From the NCBI RefSeq assembly GCF_000214415.1, contig NC_015562.1, positions 930,001-994,000 on the forward strand: a DNA stretch of 64,000 nt, read 5' to 3'. A program made the position numbers and the translations under genes. Within the stretch, counting starts at the first letter, position 1. Every line of letters begins with the position of its first letter. Source of the stretch: Methanotorris igneus Kol 5 (lineage in GTDB: Archaea; AGJL01; Methanococci; Methanococcales; Methanococcaceae). Shown one piece after another: positions 18,166-26,494 of the stretch. A model generated the notes under the pieces. It saw only the letters and a program-made list of their open reading frames with translations. It was not told the origin of the DNA and did no database searches.

Positions 18166-18807
18166 ATGGACAGAGAAAAGATATTGCAAGCAGTGAAGGA
18201 GGCTCGCCGCCTTGCGAAGCCGCGAAACTTCACACAGTCATTCGACTTAGTAGTGAACCTCAAGGAATTGGACCTATCAAGGCCAGAGAACAGGTTAAAA
18301 GAAGAAGTAGTATTGCCTCATGGAAGAGGTAAAGAAGCAAAAATCGCGGTTATCGCAAAAGGGGATTTGGCGGCTCAGGCAGAAGAATTAGGTTTAACTG
18401 TTATTAGAGAAGAGGAATTAGAAGAATTAGGTAAAGACAAAAGAAAAGCAAGAAAGGTTGCAAATGCTCATGATTTCTTCATAGCTCAGGCGGACATGAT
18501 GCCTTTGGTTGGTAGATACCTTGGTCCAATATTAGGTCCAAGAGGGAAGATGCCAAAACCAGTTCCTGCAAATATCAATTTAAAGCCATTAGTTGAAAGA
18601 CTTAAAAAGACAGTTGTTGTAAACACAAGAGATAAACCAATATTCCATGTTTTAGTCGGTAATGAAAAGATGAGTGATGAACAAGTTGCTGAAAATATCG
18701 AGGCCATATTAAACACAGTCGCTAAGAAATACGAGAAGGGGCTTTACCACGTTAAAAGTGCATATGTAAAACTCACAATGGGGCCAGCAGTTAAAATAGA
18801 AAAATAA
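18166..18807 (+). CDS. rpl1: Ribosomal protein L1 (uL1)
   Basis: The 213-residue protein is archaeal L1. [16 protein letters not shown] (about residues 123-138) is the conserved second-domain signature. It forms the L1 stalk at the ribosomal E site and in methanococci also represses its own operon. Codons 9-21 use rare CGC/CGA/GCG/CCG triplets unlike the rest of the gene, which marks an RNA structure (see operator). It is followed by L10 after a short gap. Confidence 0.95.
   Translation: MDREKILQAVKEARRLAKPRNFTQSFDLVVNLKELDLSRPENRLKEEVVLPHGRGKEAKIAVIAKGDLAAQAEELGLTVIREEELEELGKDKRKARKVANAHDFFIAQADMMPLVGRYLGPILGPRGKMPKPVPANINLKPLVERLKKTVVVNTRDKPIFHVLVGNEKMSDEQVAENIEAILNTVAKKYEKGLYHVKSAYVKLTMGPAVKIEK
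18196..18232 (+). promoter_or_regulatory. L1 autoregulatory operator inside the L1 coding region
   Basis: GGCT-CGC-cgcctt-GCG-A-AGCC (18201-18221) folds into a hairpin with a bulged A, about 35 nt after the ATG. In Methanococcus vannielii, L1 is known to bind its mRNA about 30 nt inside the gene, mimicking its 23S site. The abrupt GC-rich codon choice here supports the same control. Confidence 0.7.
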
Positions 18808-18820
18808 GGGGATGGAAAAA

Positions 18821-19849
18821 ATGACATCAGCAGTAGCAACACAACGTAAAATTGCCCCTTGGAAAATTGAGGAGGTAAAGACATTAAAGGAACTCCTCAA
18901 AAGTAAACCTGTCGTAGCAATAGTTGACATGATGGAAGTTCCTGCAAGACAGCTCCAAGAGATTAGAGATAAGATTAGAGGAAAGATGATTTTAAGAATG
19001 TCAAGAAACTCACTAATCATAAGAGCAATCAAAGAAGTTGCTGAAGAAACAAACAATCCTGAATTTGCTAAACTCGCTGACTATGTTGAGAAAGGGGCAG
19101 CAATCCTTGTTACAGATATGAACCCATTCAAGTTATTCAAAGAATTAGAAGCAAGTAAAACACCTGCTCCTATAAAAGGAGGAGCAATCGCACCTTGTGA
19201 CATTAAAGTCCAAAAAGGTTCAACAGGGATGCCTCCAGGTCCATTCCTTGGAGAGCTTAAAAGTGTAGGTATTCCAGCAGCAATTGAAAAAGGTAAAATT
19301 GTAATTAAAGAAGATAAAGTTGTTGTTAAAGCAGGAGAAGTTGTTTCACACAAACTTGCTACAATTCTCTCCACATTAGGAATTAAACCAATAAAAGTTG
19401 GGTTAAACTTACTCGCTGCTTACGAAGATGGAATTATCTACACACCAGATGTATTGAAAATCGACGAAGAAGAATTCATTTCAAAAATACAAAATGCATA
19501 CATGCATGCAGTCAACTTATCAGTTAATGCAGCAATTCCAACAAAAGCAACAATCGAAATGCTCATTCAAAAAGCATTCCTCAATGCAAGAGCAGTGTCT
19601 GTTGAAAGTGCATTCCTCACAGATAAAACAGCAAGTGACATTATTGGTAAAGCATACGCACAAATGTTGGCTCTTGCTGGAAAACTTAGTGATGATGCAT
19701 TAGATGACGACTTAAGAGAAAGACTATCGGCAAGTGCAAGTGCTGCTGCTCCAGCTCCAGCAGCAGAAGAGAAAAAAGAAGAAGAGAAAAAAGAAGAGAA
19801 GAAAGATGACACCGCAACGGCAGCAGCAGGTTTAGCATTGTTGTTCTAA
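18821..19849 (+). CDS. rplP0: Ribosomal protein L10 / P0 (uL10)
   Basis: The 342-residue protein is archaeal P0. It has an N-terminal rRNA-binding domain, an insertion with [25 protein letters not shown], helices that bind L12 dimers, and a charged tail [15 protein letters not shown] ending GLALLF. It anchors the ribosomal stalk that recruits translation GTPases. ATG 18821 follows GGGGATGGAAAAA. ATG 18812 also exists but overlaps the ribosome site. A 60-nt stretch of its tail (19753-19812) is identical to the L12 gene tail. Confidence 0.94.
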   Translation: MTSAVATQRKIAPWKIEEVKTLKELLKSKPVVAIVDMMEVPARQLQEIRDKIRGKMILRMSRNSLIIRAIKEVAEETNNPEFAKLADYVEKGAAILVTDMNPFKLFKELEASKTPAPIKGGAIAPCDIKVQKGSTGMPPGPFLGELKSVGIPAAIEKGKIVIKEDKVVVKAGEVVSHKLATILSTLGIKPIKVGLNLLAAYEDGIIYTPDVLKIDEEEFISKIQNAYMHAVNLSVNAAIPTKATIEMLIQKAFLNARAVSVESAFLTDKTASDIIGKAYAQMLALAGKLSDDALDDDLRERLSASASAAAPAPAAEEKKEEEKKEEKKDDTATAAAGLALLF

Positions 19850-19889
19850 AACCCAAAATACCATATTTTTCTTAAGGAGTATGTCACCG

Positions 19890-19906
19890 AAAAATATATA
19901 TAAGAT
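19890..19906 (+). promoter_or_regulatory. Possible promoter for the L12 gene
   Basis: AAAAATATATATAAG in the 152-nt L10-L12 gap fits an archaeal TATA box. L12 is needed in excess over L10, so an extra promoter is plausible. Confidence 0.45.
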
Positions 19907-20001
19907 ACTGAAAAATACAAGAAAAACTAATTAAAACTTTATGTATGGAAAACATAACAACTAATTTAAGAAACACATATATAATTGTGGAGGTGTAGTT
20001 T

Positions 20002-20310
20002 ATGGAATACGTATACGCAGCATTATTATTACACGCTGCTGGAAAAGAAATTACAGAAGATGCTGTCAAAGCAGTTTTAAGTGCAGCAGGTGTTGAAGTC
20101 GATGAGGCAAGAGTCAAAGCATTAGTTGCTGCATTAGAAGGAGTAAACATTGACGAAGCTATCGAAAACGCTGCAATGCCGGTTGCTGCTGCAGCTCCAG
20201 CTGCTGCTGCAGCTCCAGCAGCAGAAGAGAAAAAAGAAGAAGAGAAAAAAGAAGAGAAGAAAGATGACACAGCAGCTGCTGCAGCTGGACTTGCTGCATT
20301 GTTCGGATAA
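20002..20310 (+). CDS. rpl12: Ribosomal protein L12 / P1
   Basis: The protein has 102 residues. The N-terminal [26 protein letters not shown] dimerisation domain is followed by an Ala/Pro-rich hinge and the acidic [15 protein letters not shown] tail ending AALFG. It is the multi-copy stalk protein that binds elongation factors. GGAGGTGTAGTTT provides the ribosome site. The gene repeats 60 nt of the L10 tail exactly (20211-20270), which implies gene conversion. Confidence 0.95.
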   Translation: MEYVYAALLLHAAGKEITEDAVKAVLSAAGVEVDEARVKALVAALEGVNIDEAIENAAMPVAAAAPAAAAAPAAEEKKEEEKKEEKKDDTAAAAAGLAALFG

Positions 20311-20454
20311 ACGAAATTTCTTTCTTTTTTTATTTTATTTTAGAGACTTTAATCCACATATTTAGATATTTTTATGTTTTTGATTTTTTGATGTAAATTT
20401 TTTAATGTGACTATTTATACATCTATGCAACTAAATTTTTTGGTATTGTTAAAA

Positions 20455-20470
20455 ACATTTATATATTTTA
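20455..20470 (+). promoter_or_regulatory. Probable TATA box of tbp
   Basis: ACATTTATATATTTTAT lies about 50 nt upstream of the TBP start, in the otherwise featureless L12-tbp gap. Confidence 0.5.
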
Positions 20471-20513
20471 TAAATCAAAAAGACTATTACTATATAAACA
20501 ACATGGTGAAATC

Positions 20514-21059
20514 ATGGAGCCAAAAATAAAAATTGTTAATGTTGTTGTCTCCACACAAATAGGCAGCGATATTGATTTAGAAGAGGCAGCATTGATATTA
20601 GACAACGCAGAATACGAACCAGAACAATTCCCAGGATTAGTTTGTAGATTATCAGATCCAAAAGTAGCTTTATTAATATTTAGAAGTGGTAAAGTAAATT
20701 GTACGGGGGCTAAAAGTAAAGAGGAGGCAGAAGTGGCAATTAAAAAGATAATTAAAGAGCTAAAGGATGCGGGGATGGATATAATCGATAATCCAGAAGT
20801 AAAAGTTCAGAACATGGTTGCTACTGCTGATTTGGGAATTGAACCTAACTTAGATGATATAGCATTGATGATTGAGGGTACTGAATATGAGCCAGAACAA
20901 TTCCCAGGATTAGTTTATAGGTTAGACGATCCTAAAGTCGTGGTCTTAATATTTGGTAGTGGTAAAGTAGTTATAACTGGATTAAAAAGAGAAGAAGATG
21001 CAGAGATTGCATTAAATAAAATATTAGAAACTTTAAGAGAAATTGAAGAAATAATATAA
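20514..21059 (+). CDS. tbp: TATA-box-binding protein
   Basis: The 181-residue protein consists of two direct repeats. EYEPEQFPGLVCRLSDPKVALLIFRSGK and EYEPEQFPGLVYRLDDPKVVVLIFGSGK mark the saddle halves (about residues 36-63 and 127-154). It binds box A and with TFB recruits RNA polymerase. It starts at ATG after GGTGAAATC. The length is typical. It is monocistronic. Confidence 0.97.
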   Translation: MEPKIKIVNVVVSTQIGSDIDLEEAALILDNAEYEPEQFPGLVCRLSDPKVALLIFRSGKVNCTGAKSKEEAEVAIKKIIKELKDAGMDIIDNPEVKVQNMVATADLGIEPNLDDIALMIEGTEYEPEQFPGLVYRLDDPKVVVLIFGSGKVVITGLKREEDAEIALNKILETLREIEEII

Positions 21060-21187
21060 AATATAAAAAACTAAGAAAACTTCAAAGACATCTATTTTCA
21101 TTTTGTTCGTATAGATTTTATCGGTTACTCTTTATTTAATGTTTATTTTTTTATTGAATTATTGAATTAATAATAGCGGGGATGTTT

Positions 21188-21784
21188 ATGATAGCAATAA
21201 TCGACTACAATGCTGGAAATTTGAGGAGTATTAAAAAAGCCGTTGAATTATATGAGAAAAATGTGGTAATTACAAATGATAAGGAAGAAATTCTAAGTGC
21301 TGATAAAGTAATTCTTCCTGGTGTTGGTAACTTTGGAGATGCAATGAAAAATTTGGAAAATTTAAAGGATGCAATCTATGCCATTGTAAAAGAGGGTGTT
21401 CCATTTTTAGGTATTTGTTTGGGAATGCAGTTGCTCTTAGAGGAAAGTGAGGAATGTAAAGATACAAAAGGTCTTGGTATTATAAAGGGGAATGTGATAA
21501 AATTTAAAAATGTCGATAAAATACCACACATGGGATGGAACAACGTAAAAAAAGTAAGAGACATTCCTTTATTTGAAAATATAAAAGATAATGAATACTT
21601 CTACTTTGTGCATTCCTACTATGTGAATCCAACAGAGAAAGATGTGATAGCAGGGACATGCGATTATGGCGTAGAGTTCCCATGTGTTATTAATAAAGAT
21701 AACGTTTATGCCACCCAATTCCACCCAGAAAAAAGCGGAAAAGTTGGATTGAAGATGATAGAAAATTTTGTTGAATTGATCTAA
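21188..21784 (+). CDS. hisH: Imidazole glycerol phosphate synthase subunit HisH
   Basis: The 198-residue glutamine amidotransferase has the nucleophile motif GICLGMQLL (about residues 75-83), GVGNFGDAM as the oxyanion loop, and the His-Glu pair in FHPEKSG near the C-terminus. It supplies ammonia to HisF in histidine synthesis. ATG 21188 is preceded by GGGGATGTTT. ATG 21182 overlaps that ribosome site. No other his genes adjoin it. Confidence 0.93.
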   Translation: MIAIIDYNAGNLRSIKKAVELYEKNVVITNDKEEILSADKVILPGVGNFGDAMKNLENLKDAIYAIVKEGVPFLGICLGMQLLLEESEECKDTKGLGIIKGNVIKFKNVDKIPHMGWNNVKKVRDIPLFENIKDNEYFYFVHSYYVNPTEKDVIAGTCDYGVEFPCVINKDNVYATQFHPEKSGKVGLKMIENFVELI

Positions 21785-21785
21785 A

Positions 21786-21844
21786 TGAAACTTTAGAAAA
21801 GTTTCATCAAAAGGGATGCACTGCCTCGCTTCGCTCGGTAGTGC
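21786..21844 (+). terminator. Two hairpins after hisH
   Basis: TGAAACTTT-ag-AAAAGTTTCA (21786-21806) is followed by GCACTGCC-tcgcttcgctc-GGTAGTGC (21818-21844). The second loop is the same mirror motif TCGCTTCGCTC found in other small hairpin inserts of this window. A terminator, or a mobile hairpin, is inferred. Confidence 0.45.
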
Positions 21845-21959
21845 CTCTTAGGGAGTTTAATATCATCTATTAAATTTCTTAATTTTGTTTTCTTGCTTTT
21901 ATATACCCCCTGTTGAATTTTGGTACTAGAAAATTGGAAAAAAGTATTACTGATTTTTT

Positions 21960-22221
21960 CAAATTAAAATTGAGATTTTTTAATTATTTTAGTTTTTTGG
22001 TTTTATTTTGTATGTTTTAAGTTTGAGTTGGTTTTGGATTGTGTAAAATCTCTGCTAATTATTGAGATTTATTGGAGTGGTTGTGCATTGGATTTATAAA
22101 TAATTTGCACAATCTTTCTTACTCTTATAAAGGGTTTGATAATCATACAGTAAGAAAATTCGGGTTGAAAAAGAAAGATTTATATAGGAGTTTGGGCATA
22201 AAATAAGGATGAAGTTATAGG
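21960..22221 (+). promoter_or_regulatory. CRISPR leader
   Basis: This AT-rich non-coding stretch precedes the first repeat. TTTATATA at 22179-22186 would start transcription about 12 nt before the array. No ORF is seen here. Confidence 0.65.
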
Positions 22222-23000
22222 GTTTGAATTACTCATCCATTAAAACAAGGATGGAAACGAACAAGAACCATACGACCTTGCGGCAATTTTTGGTGTTTGA
22301 ATTACTCATCCATTAAAACAAGGATGGAAACTCCCAACCTCCTTCTCCAAGTTCTCAAATATCTTTCTGTTTGAATTACTCATCCATTAAAACAAGGATG
22401 GAAACTATATTCAAATTCTCTGTCTGCTATCTTATCAATAGTTTGAATTACTCATCCATTAAAACAAGGATGGAAACTCAATTAACTGGTAATAGTCGCA
22501 AACTATATTTTTTCCCTCGTTTGGATTGCTTATCCATTAAAACAAGGATGGAAACATCCCTGCTTCTGTTATATAACTTCCGTAAATTCTAGTTTGAATT
22601 GCTTATCCATTAAAACAAGGATGGAAACAGATAATATTAACTCTTTGTGTCTTAATGCCAAATCGTTTGAATTGCTTATCCATTAAAACAAGGATGGAAA
22701 CCGTATGCTTCAACACCTGCTTTGTATTCATCTACAGGTTTGAATACCTCATCCATTAAAACAAGGATGGAAACAAATCTTTTCCGCTGGCGGGCTCCCA
22801 GCCAACCAGCCTGTTTGAATACCTCATCCATTAAAACAAGGATGGAAACTGAATAATGTTAAAAATTTCATCTAAATTTGTGTCACCGTTTGAATTACTC
22901 ATCCATTAAAACAAGGATGGAAACTATGCATAGAAATTATTATCTTTTATTTTTTGTATTATTGTTTGAATTACTCATCCATTAAAACAAGGATGGAAAC
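22222..23000 (+). CRISPR. CRISPR array, 11 repeats of 37 bp with 10 spacers
   Basis: The repeats start at 22222, 22295, 22369, 22441, 22519, 22592, 22665, 22738, 22813, 22888 and 22964. Each is 37 bp, starting GTTTGAATTACTCATCC and ending ACAAGGATGGAAAC, with spacers of 35-41 bp. Internal variants occur (GGATTGCTTATCC, GAATTGCTTATCC, GAATACCTCATCC). The repeat ends in a GAAAC-type 3' handle typical of archaeal type I/III systems. No cas genes lie in the window. Confidence 0.98.
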
Positions 23001-23040
23001 ATTGTTTTGTTATTTTAAGTGGTAATGATAGTAATTATTT

Positions 23041-23436
23041 ATGTGTATAATTGGAAAAATGTTATTGGTGGTATGTATAGGATTTGTAAAATATACTATG
23101 ATGTTTTTTGGTGTTGGTTTTTTATTGTCGTTAATAATATTGTATGTTGATATTTATGTAGTTAGAATATTTTTGGGTATAATACTTGCTTTATTGTGGT
23201 TTGTTTATATTTGGTATGTTGCTTATAAGATACTTGTTAGTAAGTATTGTTGGATTATTTTATTGCCAGTGTTGTTGTTAGCATTGATGAGTGGTATAAT
23301 TCCGTTTATATTATTGGTACTTTGGATATATGTTTGTAGAGTTATTACAATTTCATCTAAAAGGTCGCTTGAAAAGAAAGGCATATATAATTTGTTTGAT
23401 TTGATTAGATATATTAGAAAATCAAGTAAAAAGTAG
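23041..23436 (+). CDS. Small multi-pass membrane protein located inside the CRISPR locus
   Basis: The 131-residue protein consists of about four hydrophobic helices and a short basic tail (SSKRSLEKKGIYN... RKSSKK). It lies in the 537-nt gap between the eleventh repeat and a final isolated repeat. I recognise no family. Codon choice is extremely AT-rich and lacks a clear ribosome site, so a young or foreign gene is likely. It could be a viral or plasmid fragment or an accessory membrane protein. Confidence 0.55.
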   Translation: MCIIGKMLLVVCIGFVKYTMMFFGVGFLLSLIILYVDIYVVRIFLGIILALLWFVYIWYVAYKILVSKYCWIILLPVLLLALMSGIIPFILLVLWIYVCRVITISSKRSLEKKGIYNLFDLIRYIRKSSKK

Positions 23437-23451
23437 CGTGGGTGATAAAAT

Positions 23452-23559
23452 ATGCATGTTTATGATGAAAAAGTTTATGTTTATTATGTGGATAGGTTGA
23501 TTACCTATAATGATTTGTTTGTATTTGGTAATAAAGTGTTTGAATTACTTATCCATTAA
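23452..23559 (+). CDS. Tiny ORF ending inside the last CRISPR repeat
   Basis: This 35-codon frame (MHVYDEKVYVYYVDRL...) follows a strong ribosome site GGGTGATAAAAT. It terminates at TAA 23557-23559 within the isolated repeat, so its last eight codons are repeat sequence. It may be the 5' remnant of a larger gene cut by the repeat. It is coupled to the preceding membrane gene by a 15-nt gap. Confidence 0.4.
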   Translation: MHVYDEKVYVYYVDRLITYNDLFVFGNKVFELLIH

Positions 23560-23574
23560 AACAAGGATGGAAAC
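23538..23574 (+). CRISPR. Isolated terminal CRISPR repeat
   Basis: A full 37-bp repeat (variant GAATTACTTATCC) lies 537 nt after the main array, in the same orientation. It is probably the original distal end of the array. Confidence 0.9.
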
Positions 23575-23600
23575 TGAAAATTGTGGTTAAATGAAATACT

Positions 23601-24473
23601 TCATTCAATTAAATTATTCTCTTTTAATTTGCTCTTTGCTTTTCTTTTTAGATAAAAGTTTCCTAAAATACCAGCAATTAATGGCAAAGGAGTCGCAATA
23701 TAGATTAAACCTCCAAACATTGCAAGGAGTTTTTTGTGAAATCTTATATTCAACGTTGGATTCTTAAACATCATGGATTTTATTAGGGCTTTTTCTGACA
23801 CATAGACGATATTGTAACTCCACAGTATAATGTCAGATAGTGGCGTTGGATGTCCTCCAAAGGATGTTTTTCTCCTAATTATTGCCTCATATAAATCATC
23901 TGCACAATTTCCTTCAAAGTTAGTATATCCATTCCCAATCATTTTGGCAAGATGGGCATCACTACTTCCTATAAATGCCACAGGCTTTTTATGGTAGTTT
24001 TTAGTGACCTTTTCCAACGCAATGTTATTCACAATACCGTCTCTATGATATGCATTAAAAACCTCAACACCATCCAATTTCAGATCAAAAATTTTGTCGT
24101 TTAATGCCTTACAAATAGGACTATATGGATGGGGAGCAATTGCCAACCCTCCTTGCTCATGAATCTTTTCTATTGTTTCTTCAGCAGATAATCCGCTCTG
24201 TATTTCTTCATTTAAAAACAATCCAATAATCTCCCCATCTTTTGACATGATTTCGCTACCTACAATAACCTCAACACCAAACTCTTTTTCAAGTTTTTTT
24301 GTCTCAATGCCACCTCTTATTGTGTTGTGGTCTGTAACTGCAATAACATCTATTTTATTTTTTTTGGCATATTTCATAATTCTTCTCGGCTCTTCAACAG
24401 AATCTGGAAACTTTAACCCCATATATTTCATTATTCCAGAATATTTTGAATGTATATGCAAATCTGCCCTCAT
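23601..24473 (-). CDS. PHP-domain metal-dependent phosphoesterase with C-terminal membrane segment
   Basis: The 290-residue protein shows PHP metal-binding motifs DLHIHSKYSG (residues 4-13), VTDHNT, APHPYSP and GSSDAHLAKM. PHP enzymes hydrolyse phosphoesters such as histidinol phosphate, cyclic nucleotides or nucleic acids. A hydrophobic segment LLAMFGGLIYIATPLPLIAG near the C-terminus suggests a membrane anchor, which is unusual for plain PHP hydrolases. The substrate is unknown. It is followed on the same strand by the NAD(P)HX repair gene upstream. Confidence 0.82.
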   Translation of the reverse strand: MRADLHIHSKYSGIMKYMGLKFPDSVEEPRRIMKYAKKNKIDVIAVTDHNTIRGGIETKKLEKEFGVEVIVGSEIMSKDGEIIGLFLNEEIQSGLSAEETIEKIHEQGGLAIAPHPYSPICKALNDKIFDLKLDGVEVFNAYHRDGIVNNIALEKVTKNYHKKPVAFIGSSDAHLAKMIGNGYTNFEGNCADDLYEAIIRRKTSFGGHPTPLSDIILWSYNIVYVSEKALIKSMMFKNPTLNIRFHKKLLAMFGGLIYIATPLPLIAGILGNFYLKRKAKSKLKENNLIE

Positions 24474-24499
24474 AACGTTCCCCGCAATTAATTAAAATT

Positions 24500-25957
24500 T
24501 TAGCCAAATAACTTTAAGACATGTGGAATTTTTTCAATAATGTCTATTGGAGTGTAGTAATATCCTTTCTCCTTCAAAAGCAAATCTCCAGCATAACCAT
24601 TTATAAAGCATCCACAACATGCAGATAGGAAAGCTTCATTTTTAGCATATAATCCCCCAATAATCCCACATAAAATATCCCCAGTCCCTCCAACAGTCAT
24701 TCCACTATTACCAGTTTTGTTTATTTTTACGTTATTTTTGTTGAATATTACATCATACCTTCCTTTTAACACAATAGTTGAAGATGGGAGGTTATCAAGA
24801 TTTATTCCCATGTATTCAAACTCTCTTCTATGTGGAGTAAATATAAAATTCTCTCTAAATTCAAATCCCTCATACTCAATAACCTTTATAGCATCTGCAT
24901 CAATAACAACCTTTTTATTGCCTATTCTCTCCAAAAATCCATTTACAAATGCTTTAGTTTCTTCATTAACCCCAAGTCCATTCCCTAAAACTATGCAGTC
25001 AAATTTTTTAGAAATTTCTATTAATTTGTCTATGCATTTTTCTCCAATGTAATCCCCCTTCAATTTGTATGTTATCAATTCTGGATTGGTTATCTTTTTA
25101 ACAACATCCTTTACCGATGCCACAGCAACGAGATCCGCAATTTTTAATGCCGCTAATGCTGTTAAAATTGGTGCCCCAAAGAACTCCTTTGAACCTCCAA
25201 TAACCAAAACTTTCCCATTTTCCCCTTTGTGAGAATTTGGGTCTCTTTTTGATAGTGCCTTTAAATCTCCCCAACCTACTATATATTCTGCCTCTTTTGG
25301 GATGCCTATTGGTTTTACAATAGCGTTTTCTTTGTTTATAGTTTTTCTTTTGTGGAAAGTAATAACTTTATCAGCATTTAGATCTCCAGTTTCAACATCA
25401 ACGCTTATGATTTTTATGTTGTCATTCTTTTTCTTTATCTCATTTAATTTCTCTACCACTGTTTTGTATGGCTCCCTAAGTTCTCCTCTAATTCCAGTTC
25501 CGAGCATTGCATCAACAATGATGGCTTTATCTAAATTTTCTATTTCATTTAAAATCTCAAGAATTTCATTTTGATGTGTGACATTTTTAATACTGATATC
25601 CCCAAATTCAGCAAGATTTTTTAAAATTTTGAAGTTTTCTCTCGCCTCATAAGTTTTTATATTTTCTTCCTTGCCAAGGAGTATAACACTGCAATTGCCC
25701 AAGTGCCTTGCAGCGGCGAATCCATCTCCACCATTGTTTCCAGTTCCACAGAAGATGAATATAGGCACTTCTCCCAACTCTACTTTAAATTTATTAACTT
25801 CCTCAGCCACACATTTCCCAGCATTTTCCATCAACAATATTCTTGAAATTCCAAGATATTCACAGTTGTTGTCAATTATTTCCATTTCTTTTGGAGAAAT
25901 GATGTCTTTTTCTTTTATTTTTTTAGTTAAGATTTTAAAAAGTTCTAAATTGTCCAT
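24500..25957 (-). CDS. nnr: Bifunctional NAD(P)H-hydrate epimerase / ADP-dependent dehydratase
   Basis: The 485-residue protein fuses an N-terminal epimerase domain (YjeF_N; CGTGNNGGDGFAAARHLG near residue 70) to a C-terminal dehydratase of the ribokinase-like fold (NSGMTVGGTGDILCGIIGG near residue 435). It repairs hydrated NADH/NADPH formed at high temperature. The length equals other fused enzymes. The ATG at 25957 follows GGTGATAT. It lies four nt from the next minus-strand gene. Confidence 0.93.
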   Translation of the reverse strand: MDNLELFKILTKKIKEKDIISPKEMEIIDNNCEYLGISRILLMENAGKCVAEEVNKFKVELGEVPIFIFCGTGNNGGDGFAAARHLGNCSVILLGKEENIKTYEARENFKILKNLAEFGDISIKNVTHQNEILEILNEIENLDKAIIVDAMLGTGIRGELREPYKTVVEKLNEIKKKNDNIKIISVDVETGDLNADKVITFHKRKTINKENAIVKPIGIPKEAEYIVGWGDLKALSKRDPNSHKGENGKVLVIGGSKEFFGAPILTALAALKIADLVAVASVKDVVKKITNPELITYKLKGDYIGEKCIDKLIEISKKFDCIVLGNGLGVNEETKAFVNGFLERIGNKKVVIDADAIKVIEYEGFEFRENFIFTPHRREFEYMGINLDNLPSSTIVLKGRYDVIFNKNNVKINKTGNSGMTVGGTGDILCGIIGGLYAKNEAFLSACCGCFINGYAGDLLLKEKGYYYTPIDIIEKIPHVLKLFG

Positions 25958-25961
25958 ATCA

Positions 25962-26321
25962 TCACCATGGGGTATCTAACTCAAGTTTGTAATTTTTACA
26001 GAGAACATTTATTGCCTTTATACAATCTTCAAGTGCATACTTCAAAATCTCAATGGATTTTTCTCCATAGTCATCAACATTTATCGTAAAAGTACATGAT
26101 TCTTCATCTTTTTCTATTGTTAATTTTCCAAAGTATACCTTATCATCTTCCACATACTCAAAGTAGGTTATATAAACGTCATCCCCCTCATATCTCCATG
26201 TTAATTTCGTAGAATATCCATAGAGTTGGGGATAAGTCAAATACATATCAAATGAAAGTGGTGGTTTTAACTTTCCTACAACCTTATGCTCACTTGTCCT
26301 GTCTTCTACAAAAATTATCAT
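25962..26321 (-). CDS. Hypothetical protein, beta-rich
   Basis: The 119-residue soluble protein begins MIIFVEDRTSEHKVVGKLKPP and ends CKNYKLELDTPW. It has alternating beta strands followed by a helix (SIEILKYALEDCIKAINVLCKNY). ATG 26321 follows GGAGTGTGAAAACA. No family is recognised. It is probably co-transcribed with the NAD(P)HX repair gene, only a few nt away. Confidence 0.7.
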   Translation of the reverse strand: MIIFVEDRTSEHKVVGKLKPPLSFDMYLTYPQLYGYSTKLTWRYEGDDVYITYFEYVEDDKVYFGKLTIEKDEESCTFTINVDDYGEKSIEILKYALEDCIKAINVLCKNYKLELDTPW

Positions 26322-26494
26322 TGTTTTCACACTCCAAATTTAAAATAATACAAGATTTATTTATCGAGTTGATGGTATAAATCTTTAACTACAATCGTTT
26401 GTGAAATTTTCTACCATATGCTAAACTAAAACTATAAAAATCAGAATACAAAAAATTTTAATAGTAAATTTTCAATGGTTTTTCGAGGGGGAAA

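Noticed and set aside
22371-22592. ORF through the CRISPR repeats
   Set aside because: Repeated NYSSIKTRMET is the translated repeat, not a protein.
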